This document shows, piece after piece, positions 23,842 through 32,143 of a stretch of 64,000 bases of DNA. The notes beneath the pieces were generated by a model, which had not been told where the DNA came from, searched no databases, and saw only the letters and a list, made by a program, of their open reading frames with translations. Both the position numbers and the translations under genes were made by a program. Each line of letters opens with the position of its first letter. Position 1 is the stretch's first letter. The DNA is taken from positions 1 to 64,000 of the forward strand of contig CAIXZF010000032.1 of NCBI GenBank assembly GCA_903923925.1, in the 5' to 3' direction. This DNA comes from an uncultured Bacteroidales bacterium (lineage in GTDB: Bacteria; Bacteroidota; Bacteroidia; Bacteroidales; CAIXZF01).

Positions 23842-24006
23842 GTGCAAAGGTTCAGAAATGATCTTATTGTATTGATTATTAATCACATAACTGATTTTCG
23901 AAAAGTACTTTACAGCACTTCGTGCAAACAGTGCAAAAAAGTGCGAAAAAAGTGCATACGTATTGTTATGATATTCATACATTTGTGATGAGTGCGCACT
24001 AAAGCA
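23842..24006. repeat. Iteron-like GTGC repeat array
   Basis: Seven or more copies of a GTGCAAA-type word. Four are direct and about one helical turn apart (23922, 23931, 23941, 23952), one is outlying at 23842, and inverted copies lie at 23915 and 24004. A perfect palindrome AGTGCGCACT is at 23991-24000. AT-rich DNA (24007-24076) follows. Such phased repeats bind a replication initiator or a regulator. The remainder of the 370-base gap upstream of the late operon shows no gene. Confidence 0.6.
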
Positions 24007-24076
24007 CAAAATTTTCTCATATTATTATTATCGATCTCCTCTTAAAATTATAATTAAAATAATAATTATATAGTGT
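24007..24076. other. AT-rich tract next to the repeat array
   Basis: About 70 bases almost entirely A and T (apart from a short TCGATCTCCTC), immediately beside the GTGC repeats. It is a possible DNA-unwinding element of an element-borne origin, or the promoter region of the plus-strand gene at 24077. Confidence 0.35.
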
Positions 24077-24562
24077 ATGTATAAAACTTTTTACAATTTT
24101 GGATATTATTTTTACTGGGTGCTTTATTCTCAAATGTTTTTCATGTTACCAGGGGTCAAGTTAATTCAATATAATTATTTAAGCGAATTTGAGGTGTATA
24201 TGCTCGACGTATTGATTTTATATTTGATTTCAGTTTATTTGTTAAAGCGTATTATAATTTACGATAATAAAATTGTTTTTACCTATTTAACTCGTTTCTT
24301 TTCGAGGGAGATAAGCATAGAGTATGAAAAAATAAGACGTATAAGTCACATTAATAGCATAACTAGTGGAGCGAACGATGAAATGCGAATATATTTACAG
24401 AATAAGAAACTTCCATTCTTCTTCGTGCTTCCCAAGTCCTTTATGAAAAAGAAAAACAGAATCACGAAGTTGGAATTTCTTGATTTCTTTAGTAATAAGG
24501 GAATTAGTTGTACTTCAAATACAATCGAAAAATACATGAAAAAGAACAACGAACTTAATTAG
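24077..24562 (+). CDS. Small membrane protein (inserted accessory gene)
   Basis: A 161-residue protein with two hydrophobic segments in the first 65 residues (FGYYFYWVLYSQMFFMLPG and MLDVLILYLISVYLL), followed by a short basic cytoplasmic domain with VFTYLTRFFSREISIEYEKIRRI, reminiscent of small membrane-anchored PH-like domains. The gene is on the strand opposite to the phage operon and is much richer in A+T, as expected for a late-acquired cargo (moron) gene. Function unknown. Confidence 0.55.
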   Translation: MYKTFYNFGYYFYWVLYSQMFFMLPGVKLIQYNYLSEFEVYMLDVLILYLISVYLLKRIIIYDNKIVFTYLTRFFSREISIEYEKIRRISHINSITSGANDEMRIYLQNKKLPFFFVLPKSFMKKKNRITKLEFLDFFSNKGISCTSNTIEKYMKKNNELN

Positions 24563-24675
24563 CAATACCAATTGTGCTTATTCGATTTCAAGTATATTTG
24601 AAATGCAGAATATCCAAAATATTTGAAAGTAGTATTACTACTTTGCTTTCCTCGATAGAAATACAAGAATAGTTT

Positions 24676-25281
24676 ATGAACTTTTTAAAAAGAATTAAAA
24701 CCAAACTACTGTTTATTACATTAATCCTCATTGAATGCCTTATTTTATGGGGGCAATACAATTATGTGACTGATCATTGTGGATGCGGGCCTCCTCATGG
24801 CATTGGGATGGCAATTACTGATATATTTTTTCCAGTTGTTTGGATTATTACTGCCTTAGTTATTATAGTAGCTATTTTTGAAGAAAAGTGGAATAAGATA
24901 ATATATGTTCTGATAATTCTTCTGTCAACACATCTTGGGCATATAGTTGTTGATGGATTTTATAATGTTGATAAGGAATCGCTAAAATATAATCAAACTG
25001 TTATTGATGAATTCTATACAGAAACTAGTATTGGTGGATATATAGATTTTGACCTCAGTCTGTATAAGGATCATTACAAGATAGTTAAGCACCTTGGGGA
25101 TGAATGTGGTTGTTTATTTATTGGTAAATATATCAGACGAAATGATACCATTTTTTTTGATGAAGTTATTAAAAATAAAGAACTTAATATGACTAGTAAC
25201 AACTATTTTATCGAAAAAGGCGATACTTTGTTTATTCCTGATCACCAGAGTATCGTATTAATTAAATATATAAAACGCTAA
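24676..25281 (+). CDS. Small membrane protein with C-terminal extracytoplasmic domain
   Basis: A 201-residue protein with three hydrophobic segments in the first 100 residues (LLFITLILIECLILWG, VVWIITALVIIVAIF, IIYVLIILLSTHLGHIVV), a His/Cys-rich loop (DHCGCGPPHGIG) and a soluble C-terminal part with DLSLYKDHYKIVKHLGDECGC. The paired Cys in CGC occur twice. It is AT-rich and faces the primase gene, overlapping its 3' end by 24 bases tail to tail. Probably cargo together with the preceding gene. Function unknown. Confidence 0.6.
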   Translation: MNFLKRIKTKLLFITLILIECLILWGQYNYVTDHCGCGPPHGIGMAITDIFFPVVWIITALVIIVAIFEEKWNKIIYVLIILLSTHLGHIVVDGFYNVDKESLKYNQTVIDEFYTETSIGGYIDFDLSLYKDHYKIVKHLGDECGCLFIGKYIRRNDTIFFDEVIKNKELNMTSNNYFIEKGDTLFIPDHQSIVLIKYIKR

Positions 25282-28200
25282 AGTAATAAACTCAATTCCA
25301 CCAGTTTTATCATGATTCGGCCTTCCATCTGAATTCTTCCCTTGCTTCGGATTTACCTGAAGATCCCGAAAACTTGCCCAAGCCACCAGCTTCTTAAAAA
25401 ACATATTGGAAGTAAAGAACTTCCGTTGTGTTGGATTCCTGTCCAGAAAGTCATTGTAAAGATCCCGCCTTGGAATCCTTTCTCCAAGGGGATAAGCATT
25501 TTCTGAGGTGGCAGGTTCATCATCAGAAACCCCATAATATTCATCTGCCCAGGAGATGAAATTCTCACCGATGAACTGACGTAAGCGGCGGCGTTCAAGC
25601 CGTTCGGTAGGTGGGGAGATCAATCCACTCTTACCTTCACCCCAGCCTTTTTGCTGCACCTTAAAATACAACTGAAGGCAGGCTGCCATGAAGTTGTAAA
25701 AGAGATTCCATTGTTTCTCGTCCCATTCTTCAAAAAAATTGATGCCAAAATCATCAATGGGTTTGTAGTCATCGGAATAATAATCCGAGAATGCAATCAA
25801 AGCCTGGCGGTCACGGTAGGATGCCGTGCTGCCATTAATTGCGTGGTTGGTGGTGATATAAATTTTGGCGGTGTCTTTCTCCGGCAGTGTAAACTTGCCG
25901 ATGCCTTTGCAGTTTACTGCCATACGGCCGGTAATAACCGGGAAAAAGAATTCAAAATCCACATTGGCACGAACGTCGTCAATAAAGATGTTCTTGGTCT
26001 TCTCGGTCACTTCCTCGAAAAGGAAGGGATCTTCGGTCAGGTCTTTTGCTTTACCACCGATATATACCTGGGGAATAATCTTGCCAATGGCAATTCCAAG
26101 CAGGCTCTTTCCGGAGCGGCCATTGCTGTCGCCCACTTCTGAAAGTTTACCATCCATGGCAATGACAGCCTTTTCGCAGCTTTTATCCCGGTGTTCATGC
26201 AGCAAATAACCCAGGTGGGTCATCTTAGCCAGAAAATGAAGCTGGATTTCAAAGCGTTCTTCATTACTTAATACTACTCCCTTAATGGGTTTTCTGGTCT
26301 TTGAATCCAGGTGTTTGCGCCAGAAAAAATCACCTGTGTTCCAGATAAATTGTAAAAAGTGACAATCCCAGGCCTTTTCAGAGATTTCCACTGAAAACTG
26401 GCCGATATGGTCACTCAGACTTGCCCTTAGGTTCTCATGCTTTGACAGCAGGCTTTCATCGATGCGTTCCACATCAATGAAATCCTTGTTCATGAGCTTT
26501 GCATCGAAATGAATGATCTGGTTTTCCCAGATGTAGTTCTGTAGTTCTGTCAGGGGCTTATCCTCAATTTTATCTGAAGTTATTTTCCAGTATTTGTCCT
26601 TGAAATACAAGTACTGAAAGCTCTTGTCGGCTGATTCAAAGACAGGATGCATGAAATCGATGTTGCTCAGGCTGTCAGGACCGAAATACCCCTTGGCATT
26701 GCGGTAAAGCATGTCCATCACCTCACCCTTGATATCCTTTGAAAGGATTTCCTTAGTGAACTCAATCACGTAATCTTTGATCTGGTAAGGTTCCACCAGC
26801 CGGATCACCTTGCCTTCCTGCTGCGAGAACTCATACCTGCGGTTGGCCATCATCAGTCGCCCGAATCCCCGGCGTTTGAGAAAGGTATATGCATTCATAT
26901 ACCGGAACTTGTGCTGGTAATACTCATTTCCGGCTCGGTCGGATTTCGAAAGGGCCTCCCAGTATTGTTCATCTTCCTGCAGGGGCTGTGCAGGTTCAAT
27001 CTTACCCTTTGCATTGAACTTCCATTTGTGACGGCCAATAATGAACTCCGGCAAAGTTTCCAGCTCTTCCTTGTATTTGAGGGCAAAGGTCTCGGCACTT
27101 TGCAGGTTCCAGTATTCAAGCAGCTTCAGATCTGAAACTGCGCTGATCTTGTACAATTGCACATACTGGCCTTTTCCGTCCTTCTCATTGATGGCCTGGT
27201 CGATATCACTGTACAAGTCATTCTCCTGAAGCTTTAATGTGCCGTTCAAAAGATCATCGAGACCTTTCTCATGATTATTATTATCGATTACATGGGCAAA
27301 GTAAAGTTCCAGGTAAATGCCCAGGTTTACGAAAGTCTTGAAGTAATCCCGGAAATTCCTTACTGCAAAATAAAAGGAGTAGGGGCGTTGGTCTACCCTG
27401 ACAGAAGCCTTCAGGTCATTCGACAAATGATCCCAGTCGGCATCCAGGACAAAGATCACTTCTTCAACCAGGCAGGATTGAACGATCAACTGAAGCTCAT
27501 AAGGCAGTTTTCCCTGGTAACCGATGTTCTGGATGCCCATGATCCCCACACTTGGTAATCCGTGTTTACAGGCCTTCAAGGCTTTTTTCTCACCTTCCTG
27601 GATATACAGGCGTTTAATCGGGCGCTTATCCTTGTAAATCTTCCGGATTACCTCAGGGATGAACAGATGGGATCCGGAGCCAGCCGGACTTTGGTATTTA
27701 ATAGGCCGGCCATGTTTATCACGGTGCAGGTCCGGATTCTGGAACCGGACCCGGAAAAGATGTTCTGAGCGGCTGGTCTTGGGTTTTACATACGTAACGG
27801 GCTTACCTTCCAGGTCGTAGTACCAGATGATCATATCATCACCGGCAGTCAGGCGTCCGTATTCATCCCGGGTACCGGCTTCAAAGGTGTTTACTACCGT
27901 TGTTGTATCATCATCCTTTACAACAAGCGCTTTCTGGTCTTCATCAGTCAGGCCGGAAAGTGCCAGCTGGGTATCCCTGAATGTGATCTCCTTAGCAGAT
28001 TCCTTTCTTTGTGGACCTTTTGGTTTTTTTTCATCGACAATGATATTGTACTTATCGGCAAGCCATTTAAGGGCTTCCGGGTAATTCATGCCTTGAAACT
28101 CAATCAGAAAATCCACCGGGGATTTTCCGCCAAAATCACAGGAAAAGCACTTGTACAAGCCTTTCTGCGGATTGACAATCAAACCCTTGTTTTTGCCTGT

Positions 28201-28326
28201 AATTCCGCATTTGGGGCAAGCCATGGATAGATTCTTCCCATTCTTCGTCAGGTTGTGGAAGCTGCCAATTACTTCTTCAATTCGGGCTGCTGAAAGGATT
28301 GTCTGGACAGTTTCCTTTGGGATCAT
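25258..28326 (-). CDS. Phage primase-helicase (CHC2 + Toprim + SF3-like ATPase)
   Basis: A 1022-residue multidomain replication protein. An N-terminal zinc finger has C-P-K-C at about 37-40 and Y-K-C-F-S-C at about 58-63, of the DnaG CHC2 type. A Toprim-like part near residues 240-300 has LYIQEGEKKALKACKHG and EVIFVLDADWD. A C-terminal ATPase has Walker A G-D-S-N-G-R-S-G-K-S near 730, Walker B IFIDDV near 785, and a sensor with ITTNHAI, as in SF3/D5-type primase-helicases. It would prime and unwind element DNA, giving replication independent of the host DnaG/DnaB. It follows the DnaA domain-IV-like gene by 12 bases. Confidence 0.88.
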   Translation of the reverse strand: MIPKETVQTILSAARIEEVIGSFHNLTKNGKNLSMACPKCGITGKNKGLIVNPQKGLYKCFSCDFGGKSPVDFLIEFQGMNYPEALKWLADKYNIIVDEKKPKGPQRKESAKEITFRDTQLALSGLTDEDQKALVVKDDDTTTVVNTFEAGTRDEYGRLTAGDDMIIWYYDLEGKPVTYVKPKTSRSEHLFRVRFQNPDLHRDKHGRPIKYQSPAGSGSHLFIPEVIRKIYKDKRPIKRLYIQEGEKKALKACKHGLPSVGIMGIQNIGYQGKLPYELQLIVQSCLVEEVIFVLDADWDHLSNDLKASVRVDQRPYSFYFAVRNFRDYFKTFVNLGIYLELYFAHVIDNNNHEKGLDDLLNGTLKLQENDLYSDIDQAINEKDGKGQYVQLYKISAVSDLKLLEYWNLQSAETFALKYKEELETLPEFIIGRHKWKFNAKGKIEPAQPLQEDEQYWEALSKSDRAGNEYYQHKFRYMNAYTFLKRRGFGRLMMANRRYEFSQQEGKVIRLVEPYQIKDYVIEFTKEILSKDIKGEVMDMLYRNAKGYFGPDSLSNIDFMHPVFESADKSFQYLYFKDKYWKITSDKIEDKPLTELQNYIWENQIIHFDAKLMNKDFIDVERIDESLLSKHENLRASLSDHIGQFSVEISEKAWDCHFLQFIWNTGDFFWRKHLDSKTRKPIKGVVLSNEERFEIQLHFLAKMTHLGYLLHEHRDKSCEKAVIAMDGKLSEVGDSNGRSGKSLLGIAIGKIIPQVYIGGKAKDLTEDPFLFEEVTEKTKNIFIDDVRANVDFEFFFPVITGRMAVNCKGIGKFTLPEKDTAKIYITTNHAINGSTASYRDRQALIAFSDYYSDDYKPIDDFGINFFEEWDEKQWNLFYNFMAACLQLYFKVQQKGWGEGKSGLISPPTERLERRRLRQFIGENFISWADEYYGVSDDEPATSENAYPLGERIPRRDLYNDFLDRNPTQRKFFTSNMFFKKLVAWASFRDLQVNPKQGKNSDGRPNHDKTGGIEFITLAFYIFN

Positions 28327-28338
28327 AGCTTGTTGGGT

Positions 28339-28611
28339 TTAGTTAATGAGTGATTCAATGCGTTTGAGTTCTTCGGCAAAAGCTTTATCGGTTTCGACCA
28401 GGTTCTTGATGCAGCGGATCCCATGACGGATGGTATTGTAATCCTTGCGATAGCGAAGCGCAATGGTACCAATGTGTTGTTTGTGCAGTTTCTTCATCAG
28501 GTACCAGGCCAGATGGCGTGGTAACACAAATTCTCTCCGATTTGAAGAGGAGTGAAGTGCTTCCGGGGTTTTGCCAAAGAAGCTTGCCACCGTAAATTCT
28601 ATGTTAAACAT
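28339..28611 (-). CDS. Free-standing DnaA domain IV-like DNA-binding protein
   Basis: About 90 residues. The segment R-R-E-F-V-L-P-R-H-L-A-W-Y-L through HIGTIALRYRKDYNTIRHGIRCI and LVETDKAF aligns over its length with the C-terminal domain of the host DnaA at 62510-63949 (R-E-I-V-Q-A-R-Q-L-A-M-F-F, SLATIGLHCGNKDHATVLHACRTV, LIETDKQF). There is no AAA+ ATPase domain. The start at 28611 (MFNIEFTV) is preferred to 28638. Domain IV of DnaA recognises the 9-mer DnaA box, so this protein probably binds a related site in the element's origin or a promoter. It is immediately upstream of the primase-helicase. Confidence 0.8.
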   Translation of the reverse strand: MFNIEFTVASFFGKTPEALHSSSNRREFVLPRHLAWYLMKKLHKQHIGTIALRYRKDYNTIRHGIRCIKNLVETDKAFAEELKRIESLIN

Positions 28612-28731
28612 AATACCAGGTCGGGTCCAGTACGTCATAGTAGTGGAATTGATGCCAGTTCAACGTAGGCAGCCCGAAAGCTGCCTACTGTTGAAGCGTT
28701 GAACATGGCTGCTTGCATATCTTAAAGTGAA

Positions 28732-28998
28732 TTAGTTCCCGGACATATCCTGGATTAGATGAAGGATGTCGGTGCATCCGAGCGGCTTCAGCATTTCGAA
28801 GACAATCTGCAGTTTGGTAATCCCGATTTCAGTGGTGCCAATACGGTAATAGTACCAGGTTCGGCTCGAAATATTCATTTTAGCTGGTATCTCCCGCATA
28901 AGTCGTTCATAATCAGACTTAGAGAGGTTAATCTCCATCCAGTTCTGGATATTATTGGGATACCTTTGTCGTTTTTTTAGTAAAAGAATGTTGTCCAT
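28732..28998 (-). CDS. Small putative regulator, divergent from the repressor
   Basis: An 88-residue protein with MREIPAKMNISSRTWYYYRIGTTEIGITKLQIVFEML, which reads as a helix-turn-helix of Cro/XRE type without clear family assignment. It starts 113 bases from the oppositely oriented XRE repressor gene, the layout of a lysis-lysogeny switch, and is the first gene of the early minus-strand operon. Confidence 0.55.
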   Translation of the reverse strand: MDNILLLKKRQRYPNNIQNWMEINLSKSDYERLMREIPAKMNISSRTWYYYRIGTTEIGITKLQIVFEMLKPLGCTDILHLIQDMSGN

Positions 28999-29029
28999 GT
29001 AGTATTGCGATGTAAGAATTTTTCCTTAA

Positions 29030-29047
29030 ATTTGACAAATCGTCTAA
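29030..29047. promoter_or_regulatory. Candidate repressor operator
   Basis: Imperfect inverted repeat TTTGAC-AAAT-CGTCTAA in the divergent region between the 88-residue gene and the XRE gene; a second TTGACAAA half-site lies about 40 bases nearer the repressor gene. Confidence 0.4.
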
Positions 29048-29111
29048 CAAAATTAAAAACTATCAACAAACTTGACAAAAGAATGAAAAATATTTTCAAA
29101 AATAATTACAA

Positions 29112-29474
29112 GTGTCTGTAAATAAACAGCTTGAAATATTGCTTGAAGAGCTTGGTGTTTCACAGCGTGAATTCGCCAGGGAGACCTCGCTTTCGAACCA
29201 AACGGTAAATAATATTATCGCTGGCAGGCATGTCACCAAATCGGATATTATTGAGAAGATTCTGACCAGGTATCCGGATTTGAATATGAATTGGTTTTTC
29301 ACAGGGATTGGACAGCATTGGACAAGTGAAAATGGAAAAAGAACGATAGCCAATGTATTGAGTACAGGTACACAAATATTAATGGATCAGTCAAAAGAAA
29401 TTGAGCACTTAAAAGAGATCATCAAGTTGAAGGATGAGATCATTGAAGGGCTCAAAGCACAGATAAAGAAGTAA
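29112..29474 (+). CDS. XRE-family phage repressor
   Basis: A 120-residue protein starting at GTG. The N-terminal helix-turn-helix is L-G-V-S-Q-R-E-F-A-R-E-T-S-L-S-N-Q-T-V-N-N-I-I-A-G-R, typical of Cro/CI-type regulators, followed by YPDLNMNWFFTGIGQHW, a segment common to Bacteroidota phage repressors. The C-terminus is a coiled coil (EIEHLKEIIKLKDEIIEGLKAQ) for dimerisation. It is on the strand opposite to the phage genes and likely keeps them silent. No RecA-cleavable S24 domain is present, so induction must work differently. Confidence 0.85.
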   Translation: MSVNKQLEILLEELGVSQREFARETSLSNQTVNNIIAGRHVTKSDIIEKILTRYPDLNMNWFFTGIGQHWTSENGKRTIANVLSTGTQILMDQSKEIEHLKEIIKLKDEIIEGLKAQIKK

Positions 29475-29631
29475 TAATTATTAACCATTACAGGGTACGG
29501 AAAGATGCTAAACTTCTTTCGGAAGAATTATCATAAAAGTGCGTGGACACAGTGGACATAATGTAATTCACTGGGCGTCAGAGGCATACAAGGGTGTGGA
29601 CTTCCCCATCTTCCACCCGAAAACAATAAAT

Positions 29632-29699
29632 GCCCGAATTCAGAAAGAAATTACAGGAACATTGCTCTGTAAATATTTTTCTCATTTCGGGCTTTTTTT
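29632..29699 (+). terminator. Probable terminator of the repressor gene
   Basis: Outer stem GCCCGAA/TTCGGGC enclosing an inner stem TTACAG/CTGTAA, followed by CTTTTTTTG on the plus strand. Confidence 0.6.
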
Positions 29700-29710
29700 G
29701 TGATTTCATG

Positions 29711-29742
29711 TTTGTATTCCTGTAATATATTTCTTATCTTTA
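29711..29742 (+). promoter_or_regulatory. Bacteroidota-type promoter of the T9SS propeller gene
   Basis: TTTG at 29711, 20 bases, then TATCTTTA at 29735-29742, close to the TTTG/TAnnTTTG consensus of the Bacteroidota primary sigma factor. It implies a leader of about 95 bases. Confidence 0.6.
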
Positions 29743-29842
29743 TTCGATTATTATTACTCGCCAATTCAAGCATTTTATCTCATCTACTTGCTTGTATATT
29801 AGGAGTAGTTTTTCTAAATAACAACAGAAATCTCTTACAACT

Positions 29843-32032
29843 ATGAAAATATTTAGCAGGTTACTACTCTTATGTATCCTTTTGCTTAGTGGTTTTAAAG
29901 TAGTATTTGGTCAGCAATTTATTAATTACACCAACGGTAACGAGGTGACTGCTATTGTGGAAAACAACCTGGGCATTTGGACTGGAACCAGTGGCGGACT
30001 CGTATGGTATTCTCATGATTTTACCCAACACTTTGTAAATACACATACAAACAGCAATCTCCCGGGAAATGACATTCGCGATATTTGTAAAGGTAAAAAC
30101 AATGAATTGTGGGCTATATTCAATTATCCTTTCTGCCTGGGGCATTTTACCGGCCAAACCTGGGAGATTCTTCCAACAGATTCATTAGCCACTCCAATCC
30201 CATTAATGGTGATGAATTCTAAGTGTATTACTATTGACACAGCGGGCACTGTATGGATTGGAACAAACTTTGGTATCCTTAAATATGATGGGAGTCAATT
30301 CACAGTGTATGATGAATATAATACACCTGTTTCTAACTTTATTGTTGATGATATCACTGTTGACCAGTCAAACAGGATCATTGCAGGTGCCTGGGGAGGA
30401 TTGGTAATTTTTGATGGACAATCATGGAACTATTATTCCAAAACAAACTCAGCTTACCCTTTTGATTTTGGTCCCAATAGTCTGGATGTTGCCGCAGACG
30501 GTACAATTTGGTTTTCATCATTCAGAGGAGGAATCTGTGGTTTTGATGGGACATCCTTCAATAAATTCGACACTATTAATTCCCTGCTTCCTGGTTGTTA
30601 TCCAGCAAAACTGGTAATTGACCAATCGGGTATAATTTGGGTGAGTTGTATCGAGCAACAGAATTTAGGAATCAGAGGCGGTCTTGCGCGGTTTGACGGT
30701 ATAAACTGGACGATTTATGATCAGACCAATACTCCATTTATTACTTGCAGATTTTCAACTTTGGCCTGTATGAATGATGGAAGCATCCTAATGCTGAACG
30801 ACAGCTTATATCGGTTTAATACGCAAGTATGGTCTACCTTAGTTACTTCCAATTCCTATTTGCCTGGAAATATTGTTGATAAGCTTATGATTACTCCTGC
30901 TAATGACCTATGGGTTACCACTTATAGTAATGGGATTAGTAAGATCAATGGTCATAACTGGCAAAATTACCTTCCAAATGCATCAATTTTTCCATGTGTT
31001 TATTATGAAAGTGCATCCTGTGGTCCTGACAGCTCTGCTTACTTTTCATTCACCAATTGTGGCTACATGTCAAGTGGACAGCGATTCAAAAAATACAAAG
31101 ACGGGAATTGGAGTACAGTTGCTTTTGATTCAACGTCATATCAAATGTTCGATATGGTTTGTGCAAACGATGGTGATTTTTGGTGGGTCTCATATAATAA
31201 TCAAGGCTACAGTGTTATTAATGAATGTAATGGAATTTTAAATACTTACGTTTTACCTGCATCTCAGTTTTTTAATTATCAAAAAATCTTAATCAAAAGT
31301 GATTCACTGGTGATTGTTTTCGGAAGTGATGATGCTTACCTTATTAAGCAAGGACTGATTACCTATCAGACCATTGGGACCTACCCGGATGGCAGGATTA
31401 TAGATGTTAAAACCGGTCCGGATGGCATTGTTTATGGCTTATTTGATAAATGTGCCTATAATACCCTGTATTGTTTTAATGGGAACGATTGGAGTCTGTT
31501 CCCACATCCTGGTTTCCAGGGCGGGAGTATCAGTTGTTTTAACTGGGACCCTTCCGGAAACCTTTGGTTAGGGTATAGCGGAACCGGTGGTGGTTTCTCC
31601 ATATATGACGGCCAAAACTGGACTAATTTTCATGTCAGTACCCACCCGATTCCCGGTGGTTATTATGGGAATTTGGTTTTCGATGCTTTTGGTAATGCAT
31701 GGTTTGGAGTTGAACAGGGAGGGTTGCTGGTATATAATCCGAATGGAGTTTATTTAGGCACTAATAATCCTCCGACAACAGAAAAAAATAAAAGTATTAC
31801 TTGTTATCCAAATCCATCAAATGGAGTAATAGCAGTTGATTTACAGTACATTATACCATACGAGGCAACAATTAATGTTTACAATTCCTCAGGTAGCATC
31901 GTGCTTCAGACATTCAATCATGGGCAGAGCCTCGTAAATTTAAATCTTTCAAATCAAACTTCAGGATTATACCTGATAAAGGTTACGGATATTACGGGGC
32001 TTCGAACTGCTAAAGTAATATTAACCAAATAA
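29843..32032 (+). CDS. Secreted beta-propeller-like protein with T9SS sorting domain
   Basis: A 729-residue protein. A signal peptide (MKIFSRLLLLCILLLSGFKVVFGQ) is followed by repeated short blades of the form DxSGxIWxGTxxGGLxxFDGxxWxxY (for example TVWIGTNFGILKYDG, RIIAGAWGGLVIFDG, NLWLGYSGTGGGFSIYDG), like the two-component-regulator propeller repeats. The last 75 residues (CYPNPSNGVIAVDL, NVYNSSGSIVLQTF, SGLYLIKVTD) are a type A T9SS C-terminal sorting signal, so the protein is exported across the outer membrane and attached to or released from the cell surface. No enzyme domain is visible. It has its own promoter and a downstream hairpin and marks the return to chromosomal genes. Confidence 0.85.
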   Translation: MKIFSRLLLLCILLLSGFKVVFGQQFINYTNGNEVTAIVENNLGIWTGTSGGLVWYSHDFTQHFVNTHTNSNLPGNDIRDICKGKNNELWAIFNYPFCLGHFTGQTWEILPTDSLATPIPLMVMNSKCITIDTAGTVWIGTNFGILKYDGSQFTVYDEYNTPVSNFIVDDITVDQSNRIIAGAWGGLVIFDGQSWNYYSKTNSAYPFDFGPNSLDVAADGTIWFSSFRGGICGFDGTSFNKFDTINSLLPGCYPAKLVIDQSGIIWVSCIEQQNLGIRGGLARFDGINWTIYDQTNTPFITCRFSTLACMNDGSILMLNDSLYRFNTQVWSTLVTSNSYLPGNIVDKLMITPANDLWVTTYSNGISKINGHNWQNYLPNASIFPCVYYESASCGPDSSAYFSFTNCGYMSSGQRFKKYKDGNWSTVAFDSTSYQMFDMVCANDGDFWWVSYNNQGYSVINECNGILNTYVLPASQFFNYQKILIKSDSLVIVFGSDDAYLIKQGLITYQTIGTYPDGRIIDVKTGPDGIVYGLFDKCAYNTLYCFNGNDWSLFPHPGFQGGSISCFNWDPSGNLWLGYSGTGGGFSIYDGQNWTNFHVSTHPIPGGYYGNLVFDAFGNAWFGVEQGGLLVYNPNGVYLGTNNPPTTEKNKSITCYPNPSNGVIAVDLQYIIPYEATINVYNSSGSIVLQTFNHGQSLVNLNLSNQTSGLYLIKVTDITGLRTAKVILTK

Positions 32033-32045
32033 GTTTATTCAACTT

Positions 32046-32073
32046 CGGAATCCTTTCCATAAAAAAGATTCCG
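32046..32073 (+). terminator. Hairpin after the T9SS propeller gene
   Basis: Stem CGGAATC/GATTCCG with a 14-base loop, followed by a short T-rich stretch, 14 bases after the stop codon. Confidence 0.5.
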
Positions 32074-32143
32074 ATTTGTTTCAAAATCCGGCTTTGAATT
32101 GGCATGCTGATAAGGAGGTTGTGCGGATTTACAGCGTCTCAAC

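Larger units (their letters stand above)
29475..29842. other. Gap holding the probable right edge of the element
   Basis: No gene seen. It contains the repressor terminator (29632-29699) and the promoter of the next gene. The change from phage to chromosomal-type genes takes place here, so the right attachment site may lie in it; without the left end no repeat can be matched. Confidence 0.4.

Noticed and set aside
14706-29474. Mu-like transposable phage
   Set aside because: No DDE transposase, MuB-type ATPase or Gam gene is visible; the replication genes are of the primase-helicase type.
29560-29620. Possible tRNA-like or attachment sequence beside the element
   Set aside because: No cloverleaf or acceptor stem can be drawn, and the left end of the element is not in the window for comparison.
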